This document shows, in pieces, positions 37,136-50,522 of a DNA stretch of 64,000 nt. Made by a program: the position numbers and the translations under genes. The number at the start of each line of letters is the position of its first letter. Position 1 is the first letter of the stretch. The notes beneath the pieces were generated by a model. It saw only the letters and a list, made by a program, of their open reading frames with translations, made no database searches and was not told the DNA's origin. The stretch is from Primulina eburnea (taxonomy: Eukaryota; Streptophyta; Magnoliopsida; Lamiales; Gesneriaceae), in contig NC_133104.1 of assembly GCF_022965805.1 (NCBI RefSeq), positions 38,608,682-38,672,681 of the forward strand, read 5' to 3'.

Positions 37136-37226
37136 GATTCAAAATTGGGTTTTTTTTTAAAAATATTATAAATTTAAATAATAATTATAAAAATATAGCA
37201 AAATGAGTAAGTTTATGAAAATATAA
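37136..37226 (+). repeat. Left terminal inverted repeat of the Mutator-like element
   Basis: Pairs with 47676-47763. The match is strongest from 37155 to 37226; the outermost 18 bases are more diverged. Confidence 0.7.
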
Positions 37227-37526
37227 TGCACACTGCTGCGGATTCATCATTTTTTTTAAAAAAAAATTAAAAAAACTAAAAAAAAAAAAAAGAGAAGTCA
37301 TGGGTCACGGATTCACAGATTCTAAGAATCCGTGACAGTCAATCCGTGGCAGACTGTCACGGATTATTAGAATCCGTGGTCTTTAAATTGTGCTCCTCCC
37401 TCCGAGAATGAATTCAGCGTCTTCAGTGTAAATTATTTTTCATTCCTACTCTTCCTCACTTTCATTCAACAAGATTTTCCCTTTTTTTTCCTTTCGGTCA
37501 CCGAGCGGCGAGCACCGAACACATCT

Positions 37527-37531
37527 ATTTC
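37527..37531 (+). repeat. Target duplication ATTTC, left copy
   Basis: Matches ATTTC at 45753-45757 on the other side of the gypsy element. Confidence 0.9.
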
Positions 37532-39220
37532 TGTAATGCCCGAGATTTTAATTAGATTAATATGAGATTATGGATTATGACTTAATGTGGTTATAGTCGG
37601 GCCAGTCCGAGATTTTATTGGACCAAGAAATAGGAAGAGCCAAGATGTGGGCCGAAAGTGTCTCGCCCGGGCGGAAGTTTTTGTCCGCTCGAGTGAGACG
37701 GAATTATGCAAGAGGGCCGAAAGTGTCTCGCCCGGGCGGAAGTTTTTGTCCGCCCGAGCGAGACTGAATCGCGCAGAAGGGCCGAGAGTTGCTCGCCCGG
37801 GCGGAAATTTATGCGCCCGAGCGAGAGACGTGCTTTGCAAAGGAAAGTGCCACGTTTCGTTACATGCATCTTGTGATATATATATGTATATCACTCGAAA
37901 TTCCTCAGAAATCGAGGAAGGAAGTCGAGAATCTTTCAAAGAAAAATCCTTACGCCTTTACATTTCAATCCGTCCGTTAGATTTTAAATCCGACTTCGGT
38001 ACAGTGTTCCTATCAACGTAGGCTACAACTGGACGTAAGTTTTACTACGTTTTGGCATGTTTGGAAATTATGATGTTGTTAGAATTGAATACACGTCATA
38101 TATGTTGTCCTTGACATGTTAGACAACGTAGAATCGAAGTCAGATTAAGAAACGGACTGATTATGAAATTGTTATGAATTTCAGAATGAAATTGACTAGA
38201 ATTGATATCAGATTGGTACCGTGGTTGATTGTAAATGTTTGGAATTGATATAGACTGGTATAGTATTATCAGTATCGCAAGATTGTACGGTGGTACCGTC
38301 AGAATTTGATAAAATAGAGATGTTATGATTTGATTAGAATATTGATACAGAATATTGATATTGTCAGTGCCAGATTGAACAGTGACAGACTTTGAATCAA
38401 GACTTCGACTGTATCAGAGCGACAGCAAGAAAGGTATAAATAAATGTTGATTCGAGATTGCACAACTCAAGTTAGGTTTGACTTGAGTTTCTCTAAATCA
38501 CATACTTTACTTTATTGCATTGATATTTGCAGATTATCAGATTGATATGTGCATGTATTGACTTAGAACAGGGTCAGAGTCCGAGTCTAGGGCAGACAGC
38601 CTAGCTAGGGCAGAACCGTCGAGTCTTTCTCAGAACCGATAAGACTCTAGACTTACGGTGTATCGACGAGCTTCAGATGTAGATCGACGTCTATCTCAGA
38701 CACACTCGATACAGCATACCAAAGTCTAAATTAGATTGGGATCCCTAGATTTGAGATAAGATAAGATTAGATCACGAGTCATTGATTCATGTAGTCAGAT
38801 TAGATACATGCTTCGATGTTTGTTTATGCTTTTATATATGTTTTATATGATTGCATTTAATACATTGTTTATACTGGGATATTTATATCTCACTGGAGTT
38901 ATCCGGCTGTTGTCTTGTTTGTATGTGTGCATGACAACAGGTGGGACAGGTACAGGGTCACAGAGATGAAGACAGACTGAGATTAGAGTGGTGATACCGG
39001 ACTTGGACTAGAGCTAGGGTTTGAACACTTGATAGTAGTTGTTGAACCTGAGTATGTATGATTGTATATTTTATCAGATTTATACTTTTATACTGATATG
39101 TATAGGAGTTTGATTCCATTACCTTCCGCATTTTAAAAAAAAATTTAGACCCTGTTTATTATACTTGATTAATTAGTCCCAATCATGATTAAAAAGATGA
39201 TTAGCGTCCGGGTCCCCACA
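37532..39220 (+). repeat. 5' LTR of the gypsy element
   Basis: 1689 bp. Unusual GC-rich tandem block at 37649-37835; the rest is normal AT-rich LTR sequence. The third tandem unit here has lost about three bases compared with the 3' LTR. Confidence 0.93.
37649..37835 (+). repeat. Three 65-bp GC-rich tandem units, each a hairpin
   Basis: Units start at 37649, 37714 and 37779 with GGGCCGA. Each holds CTCGCCCGGGCGGA facing TCCGCCCGAGCGAG (or a close variant) across about eight bases, so each could fold into a strong stem. The same block sits at 44175-44361 in the 3' LTR. Confidence 0.9.
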
Positions 39221-39225
39221 ACAGG

Positions 39226-39237
39226 TGGTATCAGAGC
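39226..39237 (+). other. Primer-binding site of the gypsy element
   Basis: TGGTATCAGAGC, complementary to the 3' end of initiator tRNA-Met, five bases after the 5' LTR. Confidence 0.88.
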
Positions 39238-39478
39238 GATAGATCCTTTAGATTGAGATAGAAGAGGCTAGTGAGCGGGGTAGATTGAGGTTTTCTTTCC
39301 TGCTTTTGAATGCTAGCATGTCTTACTGCTTTATTACATGTTACTTGTTTATCTGATTGATATAGTAATATGTTTTATTGAAATTGGATCAGTACTGATT
39401 ATAGATCAGCAGTAAGATGATCAGAGGAGGTTGCAACAGAATTGTTGTATCTGTTACTAATTTATTTGATTATTAGAT

Positions 39479-42400
39479 ATGCCTCCGAGACGAGTACCAG
39501 AACAGGGAAGTACATCAAATACTCCAATGGATGTCACACCTACTCCAATGGAAACGTTATTGAAACGATTTCAGTCATTTCATCCGCCGACCTTGAAAGG
39601 CACAGAGAACGCTGTGGAATGCGAGAGTTGGCTCGATGATATAGAGATGTTGTTCGAATCCTTGGAGTATACAGATGAGAAGAGAGTGAAATTGATCGGA
39701 CACCAGCTGCACGATGTGGCCAAGGACTGGTGGATTACGAGGAAGAGAGCCATGGAGCATAGAGGTACGAATATTACCTGGAATATATTTAGAACTGAAT
39801 TTTATCAACGATTCTTTCCAGTGTCGTACCGGAAGGATAAGGGGGCGGAATTTGCCAATCTAAAGCAAGGACCGATGAACATAGAAGAATACGTGTCCAA
39901 GTTCTCCTCCTTGCTGAAATTTGCTCCACATGTGGCTGATAGCGAAGAAGCTACTGCTGACCTGTTCATCAATGGCCTGAACCCCGACATTTTCACATTG
40001 GTGAACACCGGGCGACCGGATAATTTTACTGATGCCCTGAACAGAGCTAAGGGAGCAGAAGCCGGTCTGATGAGACAGAAAGGGGCTTCATTCGTGCCTC
40101 CAGCACCGAGACCACAGCAACCACCTCCCAGATTTGAGAGTGGCAGCAGTAGTGGAGGAAAGAAAGAATTTCTGAAAGCCAGGGGAAAGCAATTCAAGAA
40201 ATCGGGGAGTAGTTCTTCCAGCTCCGGTGGTTCCAGACTGAGCCAGAGTTACACTGGAGTTTATTGCAAGACTTGCGGAGGAAGACATGCTACTGAGCAA
40301 TGCCTGGGAGTGACTGGTAGTTGCAATGTCTGTAAACAGCCGGGACACTTTGCTAAAGTGTGTCCCCAGAGAGGTTCCCAAAGAGCTCAGGGGGCCGAGT
40401 CATCGGGATCAGCAGCACAGACTGAGAGACGATCCGCTGCTGTTCATACATTCCAGCCAGCGCCAGCTCAGTCACAGCAGAGGCCAGGAGGAAGCCAGAC
40501 AGTTGGGCAGCCTCCGAGACAGCAGGCCAGAGTCTTCGCTTTGACAGAGGAGCAGGCCCAGGAAGCACCAGATGACGTTGTGGCAGGTAACTGTTCTTTA
40601 TGTGGTTATCCTGCTTACGTATTAATTGATACCGGTGCTTCACACACATTTATTTCTGAACGATTTGCATTGAGTCATGCATTGCCTGTAGAGTCTTTAG
40701 CTACGGTAGTGTCGGTATCTTCGCCTTTGGGGATAGGATTGATATCTGTAAATTCTGTTAAGCGTTGTGTACTACAGTATGACGAGCATGAGATTGAGTT
40801 AGATTGCATCGTACTTGGGTTGTCAGATTTTGATTGTATTATCGGTGTTGATATGCTAACCAAGTACAGAGCGATAGTTGATTGTTTCCACAAGATAGTG
40901 AGATTCAGACCAGATATGGCTGATGAGTGGAAATTTTACGGTAAGGGTTCTAGATCGAGAATTCCTTTAGTATCCGTATTATCTATGACTCGATTGTTAC
41001 AGAAAGGAGCAGAAGGATTCCTTGTATATTCAGTAGATTTACTGAAGTCGAGTCCAGCATTGGCAGATCTGCCAGTGGTACGTGAGTTTGCTGACGTCTT
41101 CCCAGATGAGATCCCGGGATTACCTCCAGTTAGAGAGATAGACTTCAGCATTGAACTGATGCCAGGTACAGTACCGATTTCTAGAGCTCCGTACAGAATG
41201 GCACCAGTTGAATTGAAAGAACTGAAGGAACAATTGGAAGATTTACTGGCCAAGGGGTACATCAGACTGAGTGTTTCTCCTTGGGGTGCTCCAGTACTGT
41301 TCGTAAGAAAGAAAGATGGTTCGATGAGACTCTGCATCGACTATCGGCAACTGAATAAGGCAACGATAAAGAATAAATATCCTTTGCCTCGTATAGATGA
41401 TTTATTCGATCAGTTGCAGGGTTCTTCTGTATATTCCAAGTTCGATTTAAGATCGGGATATCATCAGCTGAGAGTCAGAGATTCTGATATCTCAAAGACG
41501 GCATTTAGAACCAGGTATGGACACGATGAATTTATTGTCATGCCGTTTGGTCTGACTAATGCTCCAGCTGTATTCATGGGATTGATGAACCGTATCTTCC
41601 AGAAATATCTCGATGATTTTGTGATTATTTTCATCGACGATATTTTGATTTATTCAAAGAATATGAGTGAGCATGCTGAGCATCTAAGAACTATATTGCG
41701 AATTCTAAGTGTTGAGAAGTTATATGCTAAACTGTCGAAATGTGAGTTTTGGCTAAGACAGGTAGTATTTCTGGGTCATATTATATCTGGAGATGGGATA
41801 TCAGTTGATCCCAGTAAAGTGGAAGCCGTGATTTCTTGGCCAAGACCGACATCAGTATCTGAAATTCGCAGTTTTATGGGTTTACCAGGATATTACCGTC
41901 GTTTTATTAAAGATTTCTCGAGCATAGCTAAACCAATTACTCAGCTAACTCAGAAGAATGCTCCATTTGTTTGGTCTGAAGAATGTGAGACCAGTTTTCT
42001 GGAATTGAATAAGAGATTGACCAGTGCACCGATGTTGACTATTCCCTCCGGTACTGGTGATTTTGTGGTTTATTGCGACGCTTCTCACAGAGGGTTGGGA
42101 TGTGTGCTGATGCAACGAGGGCATGTTATCGCTTATGCCTCAAGACAGCTTAAACCACATGAGACTCGTTATCCAATTCACGATTTAGAATTGGCAGCCA
42201 TTGTCTTTGCATTAAAGATATGGCGACATTATCTTTATGGGGAAAAGTTTGAGATATATTCTGATCATAAGAGTTTGAAATATCTGTTTTCACAATCTGA
42301 ATTGAATATGAGACAGCGAAGATGGCTAGATTTGCTTAAAGATTTTGATTGTGAAATCAAATACTATCCAGGAAAGTCTAATGCAGCAGCTGATGCACTA

Positions 42401-43960
42401 AGTCGAAATGTATGTTCTTTATCCTTGTCGACGATTGGTGTTTCAAATTTAATAGAAGACTGCTGTTTGTCTGGATTAGAATTTGAAACAGATTACAAAC
42501 CGTTGAGACTTTATACGGTGCGAGTAGAACCAGAGCTGATTATGAGAATTAAGGCAGCTCAGCGAGGTGATCAGAATATACAGAAATCAATATCGATGAT
42601 TAGAGAAGGACATCGATCGGAGTATCAGGTACGTGATAACGTTTTGTACGTGAATAATCGTCTGGTTGTGCCGAATGTTTCAGATTTGAGACGACAGATA
42701 TTGTCAGAAGCGCACAACAGTCGATTCAGTATTCATCCGGGTGGCAGGAAGATGTATAACGATTTGAAAAGACAGTTCTGGTGGAAACAAATGAAGACTG
42801 ACATTGCCGAATTTGTTTCCAAATGTCTGAATTGCCAACAGGTGAAAGCAGAAAGAAAGAAACCAGGAGGTTTATTACAGAGCTTGTCCATTCCTGAATG
42901 GAAATGGGATCACATTTCCATGGACTTCGTGACACAACTGCCGCGTTCCTCCAAGGGTTGTGATGCGATTTGGGTCGTGATTGACAGATTGACCAAATCC
43001 GCATGTTTTATCCCGTACAAGATGACGTACAGATTTGACCAGATGACAGAGATCTATGTCAGAGAAGTGGTCAGATTGCATGGAGTGCCGAAGTCGATTG
43101 TATCAGATCGTGATCCTCGATTTACTTCGCACTTCTGGCAGAGTTTACAGCAGGCTCTCGGTACGAAGTTACATCTGAGTACCGCATATCATCCACAGAC
43201 CGACGGACAGTCAGAGCGGACTATCCAGACACTGGAGGATATGCTGAGAGCAGTAGTGCTAGATTTTAGCACTAATTGGCAAGATGCATTGCCTCTTTGT
43301 GAGTTTTCGTACAACAACAGCTATCAGACGAGTATTGAGATGGCACCATTCAAAGCGTTGTACGGAAAGAAGTGTAGATCCCCTCTTTATTGGGATGATA
43401 TCTCTGAAGTTCCTGAGATTGAACCAGATATGATCAGAGATATGACCGAAAAAGTGAAGCTAATTCAAAAGAAGATGAAGGCAGCACAAGACAGACAGGC
43501 CAAATATGCCAATGTTCGACGTAGACCATTGGTATTTGACGTAGGAGACCGAGTATTTTTGAAGATTTCACCTTTCAGAGGAGTTGTCAGATTTGGCAAG
43601 AAAGGGAAATTATCTCCACGATATATTGGGCCTTACGAGATTCTCGAAAAGATAGGAGATCGTGCCTATCGACTAGCCCTACCGCCTTCATTATCTGGGA
43701 TACATGATGTCTTTCATGTATCGTTACTAAGGAAGTATCTTCCTGATGCTTCACATGCTATTCCACCAGACGAGGCCGAACTGGATGAGACGTTGAGCTA
43801 TATTGAAAAACCGATTCAGATTATCGATCGTAAAGAAAAACAGCTCAGAACGAAGACTATTCCACTTGTAAAAGTTCAATGGACTCGTCATGGTGTTGAA
43901 GAAGCAACCTGGGAAACTGAATCAGATATGAGACAAGAATTCCCAGAGTTATTTCGATGA
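39479..43960 (+). CDS. Gypsy gag-pol polyprotein (1493 aa), intact
   Basis: One open frame. The order is: retrotransposon Gag (residues about 40-200); Gln/Ser-rich linker; two zinc knuckles, [13 protein letters not shown] (about 263) and [14 protein letters not shown] (about 282); aspartic protease [10 protein letters not shown] (about 382); RT with CIDYRQLNK and [11 protein letters not shown] (about 718); RNase H from [10 protein letters not shown] (about 863) with DHKSLKYLF; integrase with the HHCC zinc site ending CLNCQQVK, then catalytic Asp in MDFVTQLP (about 1149), SDRDPRF (about 1210) and Glu in DGQSERTIQ (about 1245). A chromodomain-like end follows, with [18 protein letters not shown] before integrase is the Ty3/gypsy order. 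Chromodomain ends steer such elements toward marked chromatin. No lesion is seen. Confidence 0.95.
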   Translation: MPPRRVPEQGSTSNTPMDVTPTPMETLLKRFQSFHPPTLKGTENAVECESWLDDIEMLFESLEYTDEKRVKLIGHQLHDVAKDWWITRKRAMEHRGTNITWNIFRTEFYQRFFPVSYRKDKGAEFANLKQGPMNIEEYVSKFSSLLKFAPHVADSEEATADLFINGLNPDIFTLVNTGRPDNFTDALNRAKGAEAGLMRQKGASFVPPAPRPQQPPPRFESGSSSGGKKEFLKARGKQFKKSGSSSSSSGGSRLSQSYTGVYCKTCGGRHATEQCLGVTGSCNVCKQPGHFAKVCPQRGSQRAQGAESSGSAAQTERRSAAVHTFQPAPAQSQQRPGGSQTVGQPPRQQARVFALTEEQAQEAPDDVVAGNCSLCGYPAYVLIDTGASHTFISERFALSHALPVESLATVVSVSSPLGIGLISVNSVKRCVLQYDEHEIELDCIVLGLSDFDCIIGVDMLTKYRAIVDCFHKIVRFRPDMADEWKFYGKGSRSRIPLVSVLSMTRLLQKGAEGFLVYSVDLLKSSPALADLPVVREFADVFPDEIPGLPPVREIDFSIELMPGTVPISRAPYRMAPVELKELKEQLEDLLAKGYIRLSVSPWGAPVLFVRKKDGSMRLCIDYRQLNKATIKNKYPLPRIDDLFDQLQGSSVYSKFDLRSGYHQLRVRDSDISKTAFRTRYGHDEFIVMPFGLTNAPAVFMGLMNRIFQKYLDDFVIIFIDDILIYSKNMSEHAEHLRTILRILSVEKLYAKLSKCEFWLRQVVFLGHIISGDGISVDPSKVEAVISWPRPTSVSEIRSFMGLPGYYRRFIKDFSSIAKPITQLTQKNAPFVWSEECETSFLELNKRLTSAPMLTIPSGTGDFVVYCDASHRGLGCVLMQRGHVIAYASRQLKPHETRYPIHDLELAAIVFALKIWRHYLYGEKFEIYSDHKSLKYLFSQSELNMRQRRWLDLLKDFDCEIKYYPGKSNAAADALSRNVCSLSLSTIGVSNLIEDCCLSGLEFETDYKPLRLYTVRVEPELIMRIKAAQRGDQNIQKSISMIREGHRSEYQVRDNVLYVNNRLVVPNVSDLRRQILSEAHNSRFSIHPGGRKMYNDLKRQFWWKQMKTDIAEFVSKCLNCQQVKAERKKPGGLLQSLSIPEWKWDHISMDFVTQLPRSSKGCDAIWVVIDRLTKSACFIPYKMTYRFDQMTEIYVREVVRLHGVPKSIVSDRDPRFTSHFWQSLQQALGTKLHLSTAYHPQTDGQSERTIQTLEDMLRAVVLDFSTNWQDALPLCEFSYNNSYQTSIEMAPFKALYGKKCRSPLYWDDISEVPEIEPDMIRDMTEKVKLIQKKMKAAQDRQAKYANVRRRPLVFDVGDRVFLKISPFRGVVRFGKKGKLSPRYIGPYEILEKIGDRAYRLALPPSLSGIHDVFHVSLLRKYLPDASHAIPPDEAELDETLSYIEKPIQIIDRKEKQLRTKTIPLVKVQWTRHGVEEATWETESDMRQEFPELFR

Positions 43961-44042
43961 TGTAAATTTGCATACAGTTTTGTATATATACTCCTTAGTG
44001 ATACGAATAAAATACCTGTGATTTCGAGGACGAAATCGTATC

Positions 44043-44057
44043 TTAGGAGGGGAGAAA
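44043..44057 (+). other. Polypurine tract of the gypsy element
   Basis: TTAGGAGGGGAGAAA ends directly at the 3' LTR. Confidence 0.8.
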
Positions 44058-45752
44058 TGTAATGCCCGAGATTTTAATTAGATTAATATGAGATTATGGA
44101 TTATGACTTAATGTGGTTATAGCCGGGCCAGTCCGAGATTTTATTGGACCAAGAAATAGGAAGAGCCAAGATGTGGGCCGAAAGTGTCTCGCCCGGGCGG
44201 AAGTTTTTGTCCGCTCGAGCGAGACGGAATTATGCAAGAGGGCCGAAAGTGTCTCGCCCGGGCGGAAGTTTTTGTCCGCCCGAGCGAGACTGAATCGCGC
44301 AGAAGGGCCGAGAGTTGCTCGCCCGGGCGGAAATTTATGTCCGCCCGAGCGAGAAACGTGCTTTGCAAAGGAAAGTGCCACGTTTCGTTACATGCATCTT
44401 GTGATATATATATATATGTATATCACTCGAAATTCCTCAGAAATCGAGGAAGGAAGTCGAGAATCTTTCAAAGAAAAATCCTTACGCCTTTACATTTCAA
44501 TCCGTCCGTTAGATTTTAAATCCGACTTCGGTACCGTGTTCCTATCGACGTAGGCTACAACTGGACGTAAGTTTTACTACGTTTTGGCATGTTTGGAAAT
44601 TATGATGTTGTTAGAATTGAATAAACGTCATATATGTTGTCCTTGACATGTTAGACAACGTAGAATCGAAGTCAGATTAAGAAACGGACTGATTATGAAA
44701 TTGTTATGAATTTCAGAATGAAATTGACTAGAATTGATATCAGATTGGTACCGTGGTTGATTGTAAATGTTTGGAATTGATATAGACTGGTATAGTATTA
44801 TCAGTATCGCAAGATTGTACGGTGGTACCGTCAGAATTTGATAAAACAGAGATGTTATGATTTGATTAGAATATTGATACAGAATATTGATATTGTCATT
44901 GCCAGATTGAACAGTGACAGACTTTGAATCAAAACTTCGACTGTATCAGAGCGACAGCAAGAAATGTATAAATAAATGTTGATTCGGGATTGCACAACTC
45001 AAGTTAGGTTTGACTTGAGTTTCCCTAAATCACATACTTTACTTTATTGCATTGATATTTGCAGATTATCAGATTGATATGTGCATGTATTGACTTAGAA
45101 CAGGGTCAGAGTCCGAGTCTAGGGCAGACAGCCTAGCTAGGGCAGAACCGCCGAGTCTTTCTCAGAACCGATAAGACTCTAGACTTACGGTGTATCGACG
45201 AGCTTCAGATGTAGATCGACGTCTATCTCAGACACACTCGATACAGCATACCAAAGTCTAAATTAGATTGGGATCCCTAGATTTGAGATAAGATAAGATT
45301 AGATCACGAGTCATTGATTCATGTAGTCAGATTAGATACATGCTTCGATGTTTGTTTATGCTTTTATATATGTTTTATATGATTGCATTTAATACATTAT
45401 TTATACTGGGATATTTATATCTCACCGGAGTTATCCGGCTGTTGTCTTGTTTGTATGTGTGCATGACAACAGGTGGGACAGGTACAGGGTCACAGAGATG
45501 AAGACAGACTGAGATTAGAGTGGTGATACCGGACTTGGACTAGAGCTAGGGTTTGAACACTTGATAGTAGTTGTTGAACCTGAGTATGTATGATTGTATA
45601 TTTTATCAGATTTATACTTTTATACTGATATGTATAGGAGTTTGATTCCATTACCTTCCGCATTTTTAAAAAAAATTTAGACCCTGTTTATTATACTTGA
45701 TTAATTAGTCCCAATCATGATTAAAAAGATGATTAGCGTCCGGGTCCCCACA
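44058..45752 (+). repeat. 3' LTR of the gypsy element
   Basis: 1695 bp, ends CCCCACA, then ATTTC (45753-45757). It carries the same three GC-rich units at 44175-44361, with the third unit complete. Confidence 0.93.
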
Positions 45753-45757
45753 ATTTC

Positions 45758-47675
45758 CCACACCGGTCTTCCGAATTTTCTATTAATTCATTAGCGTAAG
45801 TATTCGAATATTATTTTTGTTTATTATATTTATTATTGTCAGTTAATTATAGTAGTTTTAAGTCATCACAATAGTTATATTATTAATTGTATTATTGTAA
45901 TTATTGGATACCGAGAATTTTATGACTGCATCTTAATAGTTGTAAGTAATAATAATAACTATACGTAATTTTATTACAATAATTATAAATTATATTATTG
46001 GAATTACATGTTATAAATAAGTATTATTCCACATAGATCATAAATAATTAGAGTTAAGTTAATTAGATTATGTTATATATTTATACACAAAAATTTAAGC
46101 AGAGAAGGGATACATCGCTAAATTTCAAAACATACAATTTAGAAGCAAAATATTTGGGGAAAAAAAGACTGTCATTCTATTCTAATTATTAGATAGAAGA
46201 AAAAAATTTCATCGATTACAAATAAAGCTTTGACAACACATGAATAATACCAATTTAGTACCAACAAATTTTCGGTAAAATATGTAAATACTGCTATAGT
46301 TTTGTTGAGGAAAAAACCCTAGTGCTCCGAGTTGGTCAAATTATAACTTTATTTAACTAAGTTGCAATTTTAGTTTTAAGTAATAATAATAACTATACTT
46401 AATTTATTTACAAAATTTATAAATTATAACTCTGTATTAATTTTATTATTGGAATTAGTTGTAATATAAATTATAAAATTGAAATTATTATAATATTAAT
46501 TGTATAATAATAACTATTTTAATACTTATATATTAATACTTATATAATGTATAATATTAATACTTATATATTAATATTAATTGATTAACGTAATTTTTTT
46601 ATTACTTATATATTAATTGCTTCACGTATTAAATATTAATTGTATAATATTAATACCTATATATTAATTGCATGAAGTAAATTTTTTATTCGAATACTTA
46701 TAATATTAATTATATAATAATAAGTATACTTAATTTAATTACAAAAAATGTATACGTTTTATAACTATTACTAATGTATTTATTATAACAAATAACTATT
46801 ACTAGTAAATAAGTATTAACTAATGATTTATTGTTTGTGGCTGAAAATACGGAAAATGTGTTGTATTTGTGGGATAAACATGCCCTACCTAACAATTCAA
46901 TACTAATGGAATTCCCTTTTTTTTCTTTTTGCTTTGTTAAAAGAAAAAAAAACTTGTCGTTTTCATAACTCACACGATTAATAAATGTCTCCTTTAACAA
47001 AATTATACACAATATTAAAATGCAACCGAAAAAAATTTTAATTGTATTAATAAAATATAAATAACATAATTTCAATATATAAAATTATAGAAATTACCTT
47101 TTCAAAATGTAGTCGTACGAAATTTGTAATTGAATCAGCGAGCGATTTTAAATATCTGCAATAAATAACAAACATTATCATAAATATTATACAAAAAAAT
47201 ATTCAATATAGAAAGAAAAAAAATTAGACAGAGATTCGACGGAATTCTCCAAAATTCTAATATTCCTCACGATTCTAAAAATTATAACTAACAAAAAATA
47301 CCACGGAACGAGAAAAAAATAGTTGAGTAGGAAGAATGCCGAATATTTGTGCCGAAGGATCGATGAAAAAATATTTGCGCAGAATGCCTAATACTGAGTA
47401 AAGATTGATAAATGAATGTTTACGCCGATGAAAAAATGTCGAACACTGGGTGCAATTTATAGGAAAAGAGGCCACGGATTATACACAGATTGCACACGGA
47501 ATTGACCGAGTCAGAATCCGTGGAAGAATGTCTCGGATTCTGAATCCGGGACATTCTGTCACAGATTCATTGGATTCCGGGACAATGTGACGGATTCATT
47601 CGAATCCGTGACACAATTTCTTTTTTATTTTTTTAAAAAAATGTCTGAATCCGGGACAGTGAGTCCCCGATTGTA
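45758..47675. other. Right-hand interior of the Mutator-like element
   Basis: Continues from 37531 once the gypsy element is removed ('ctatttcccacaccggtc'). It is very AT-rich with many 'tattaat' and 'taatattaat' words. I find no transposase or host gene fragment. Confidence 0.5.
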
Positions 47676-47763
47676 ATATTTTCATAAACATCCTCATTTT
47701 GCTATATTTTTATAATTATTATTTAAATTTATAATATTTAAAAAAAAAACCATTCAAAGTTCC
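47676..47763 (-). repeat. Right terminal inverted repeat of the Mutator-like element
   Basis: Reverse complement of the left end at 37136-37226. Confidence 0.7.
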
Positions 47764-47871
47764 TATGGTTGGCATTTGACATTAAATAATAATAATGACA
47801 AAGGCTTTCAAAAGAGAAAATAAATAAATAAAGAAATCAGGAGAGTATAATAATGTAAAATGCCAACCATA
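47764..47871. mobile_element. 108-bp MITE with 21-bp inverted ends, host of the nest
   Basis: The left end (47764-47784) starts TATGGTTGGCAT and the right end (47851-47871) ends ATGCCAACCATA; 20 of 21 bases pair. The Mutator-like element inserted in its first bases, so its original left end now lies at 37124-37135. Confidence 0.65.
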
Positions 47872-47923
47872 GGGTATTGAGTCAAATATATACATGGATA
47901 GCATGCCCATAGATTAGGATGTA

Positions 47924-47972
47924 GTAATAATAATAATAATAATGATAATAATAATAATAATAATAATAATAA
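47924..47972 (+). repeat. (TAA)n microsatellite
   Basis: About 49 bp of TAA units with one TGA-type interruption near 47943. Confidence 0.95.
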
Positions 47973-50436
47973 AGCCTCTCAAAAGAGAATATATATTTAA
48001 ATTTTGGATTTTCTATGATTTTTGAAAATTTTGAGATTATATTAAAAGCTGTTAAGATTATTTTTATAAGATATTTAAATATATTTATGGTGTTTTTAAT
48101 AATTTTTTTTTAAGAAATCATGTTATTTATGCTATATATAATAGTTAACCTATTAGAGTAATATCCATTTTTTTTTAAATCACCCTTCGTTATAATATTT
48201 GTATTACTTTAAGTTTTGTGATTGACAAAATAAATAGTATTGAATTGTTTTAAATATATTACCTAAAAGAGGAATATCAATTTCAAAACACTTGATCCAA
48301 TTAGGCATTTCAAATCGTTTTGGATTTGAAGTTGTTATGTCGAAAAGTCAAACCATTGTATTTATTGATTTCTAGTGGCAAGAAATCGTTTGAAAAAACC
48401 GATCGGTCAATGAAGTGCAAATGCTTAAACGTCAAATTCCAACCGCACTATAAACATAGAGTTTGAGCATTTCAAAGAAGATATTGCAAGTCAAGCTGCT
48501 TAGACGAAATCTAAAACTAGAAAGAGTGCAAAATATCATATCAACCCCTTAGTAAAAGAAAATTATCTATTTGATCTACGATCTATCAGCTTTTTGAAAA
48601 ACATATACTTAAAGTTGCAAAAGCTATAAGAACATTAAAGAGCATTTCAGATGAACTTTGAAAAACAAATTCGACCATCAGAGTTTTTCACATATACGTA
48701 CATAGACCATTCAAAGTGAAGACTACCGAAATTTGAACAATTAATATATTCACAACCGCTGAATTAAAAATCATACAGTCTATATATTTTTCAGATTAAT
48801 TGAGCATATCTAACCGTTTATATTTCAGAGTGCTCATCCAAAGCACACGCTTATCAGATCACATCAGATCTTCAAGGATTAATCTGTGCTATCTCAAACA
48901 CATCAAGCCATTACAAAGCTGATCATTGTGTCTTTGTTATTTGTTGTGTTGTCTCGTGAACGGAGTGTTATTAAACATTTAATCTTTTTAAAATGATCAC
49001 TAAGAGTTTCAGTTTAGGCACTGTGATAAGTCCTAACTGAGATAGGCTGTTACAAAACGTTGTAAAGCTAAAGTTTTTTAGTGTAGATCTTCTTAAGTTG
49101 AAAAAGAGATGACATAGAAATTTTATCTCTGAACATCCATAAAAATGTTGTGTCATTTACTTATGTACTTTAATTTTTTGCATATGAGTTTTCACATTGT
49201 TTCTTGTTAAACTATCAACAAATTTTTTTTATCACTAGCCAAACCAGGCTGTTCGTACTTACTCTTCTTTAAAGCACTCCAGTAAAACTAGTCGTTCAAG
49301 AATAGTTCTTAACAACTTAAAAATTATTAAGAACTATTTAATGTTCAAAGAATTTTTAAAGAGCTTATTCACCCTTCTAAATTCTAATTCGATCCAACCC
49401 TTTATATTACATATATATGTAGATTTGATTTTGGGTATATATTATTAATTCTAAGTTTTTTCATCAAATTTTTTTCATATAATGTTTAACTAACTATCAC
49501 ATATATGATAAATACATTCTAATTTATTTATATATTATTTTAGATATAAAAATCATAATTAAATTAATAATATTTTATGACTCGATTGAAATAATAACTG
49601 AAAATTAAAACATATTATTTATATGTAACATATAATATTAAATATATAATATTTTATATACATTTATCGCATGTACGAAGTAATGATTCTTTAAAATTGA
49701 ATAAATATTGAACACTTGAATTAGATGTGTATAAGATTGAGATAATTCTGCGTCAGTAAATTTACAATAATGTGGATTGTTTCGATATGTAATCATAAAT
49801 AAAATAAAAGTTATATTTGGTATTAAAAATATGTTTAATGGATGTTCAAATTGGTGGAGTAAGTAAATACTTTATCAATGATTAGAAGTTCGATTTTCTT
49901 TATCAACATTTTCTCAGCTTGTTACATATATTTTTGTTTTGTAACAGTTTGGAGAATAAAAGCTGAATTTCCTTTTGGTTCACCTCGAAAGCGGCCTTTC
50001 TTTTTAAAACAAATTTTAATTTCAAGGAATTTGTGGGTGTGAAAAAATAATTAATTGATCAGTCAAAATTGTTTTATTCACCAATTAAGGATTATGTAGA
50101 CATTTTTCTCAATCGATGTCACATTCGTCAACTCCTGCATGCATCCAAAGAAAACAAAGGAAGAGAAGAAGCCTGGTTTCAAAGAGTACGTGCTCAAGGA
50201 AGTTGCGTCTTCGAACTCAGTGATAATTTTTCCTTTTTTTTTTCAATCCACGTTCGTATGGTTGAAATTTTAATTAAATATACGACCGTACCACATACCA
50301 ATCAATTAGTATGAGTGGCTCAATCCTAATAAAATAACTAGTACATCGACGCACGTGTTACGTGCTTGTACAATATTTTTTAGAATTTATTTGGTTTATA
50401 TTTAAATGAAGATCAAAATATATTTATAAAAAATAA
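47973..50436. other. Spacer with a possible degraded LTR
   Basis: 48290-49290 is less AT-rich and has repeated 'caaatcg/gtcaaa' and 'cgatcggtcaa' style words like some copia LTRs, but no ends or duplication. The remaining sequence is AT-rich. No gene is seen. Confidence 0.35.
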
Positions 50437-50522
50437 TGAGTAGCCAGGGACGGATCCATGAATAAGAGTTGGGTGGGCTTGAACTCAATATGATAAATTA
50501 TATATTATTAAAAAAAAGTACA

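Larger units (their letters stand above)
37532..45752 (+). mobile_element. Complete Ty3/gypsy chromovirus, intact frame
   Basis: The 8221-bp element has LTRs of 1689 bp (37532-39220) and 1695 bp (44058-45752), starting TGTAATGCCCGAG and ending GGTCCCCACA, with the ATTTC target duplication. Scanning the LTRs by eye I find about 15-20 differences, including short length changes, so it is young but older than the copia element at 6017. The primer-binding site TGGTATCAGAGC is at 39226-39237 and a purine tract lies at 44043-44057. One 1493-codon gag-pol frame with a C-terminal chromodomain-like end is intact. LTR size and ORF layout suggest the Tekay/Del branch (inference). Confidence 0.95.
37136..47763. 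mobile_element. TIR DNA element (Mutator-like), about 2.4 kb, split by a gypsy insertion
   Basis: The sequence at about 37150-37226 recurs as its reverse complement at about 47680-47750, including 'ataaatttaaataataatt' and 'atagcaaaatgag', giving inverted ends of roughly 90 bp. The 12-base word TATGGTTGGCAT lies just outside both ends (37124-37135 and 47764-47775), consistent with the long target duplications of Mutator-like elements. Just inside both ends are several words of the type 'aatccgtgacag' / 'aatccgggacag'. Subtracting the gypsy element leaves about 2402 bp with no recognisable transposase, so it is non-autonomous. Confidence 0.7.

Noticed and set aside
37587..38021. Long open frames in both LTRs of the gypsy element
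   Set aside because: They arise from the GC-rich 65-bp tandem units, lack family matches and occur on both strands.
50069..50314. 81-codon open frame with charged residues
   Set aside because: No conserved motif and no supporting gene structure.
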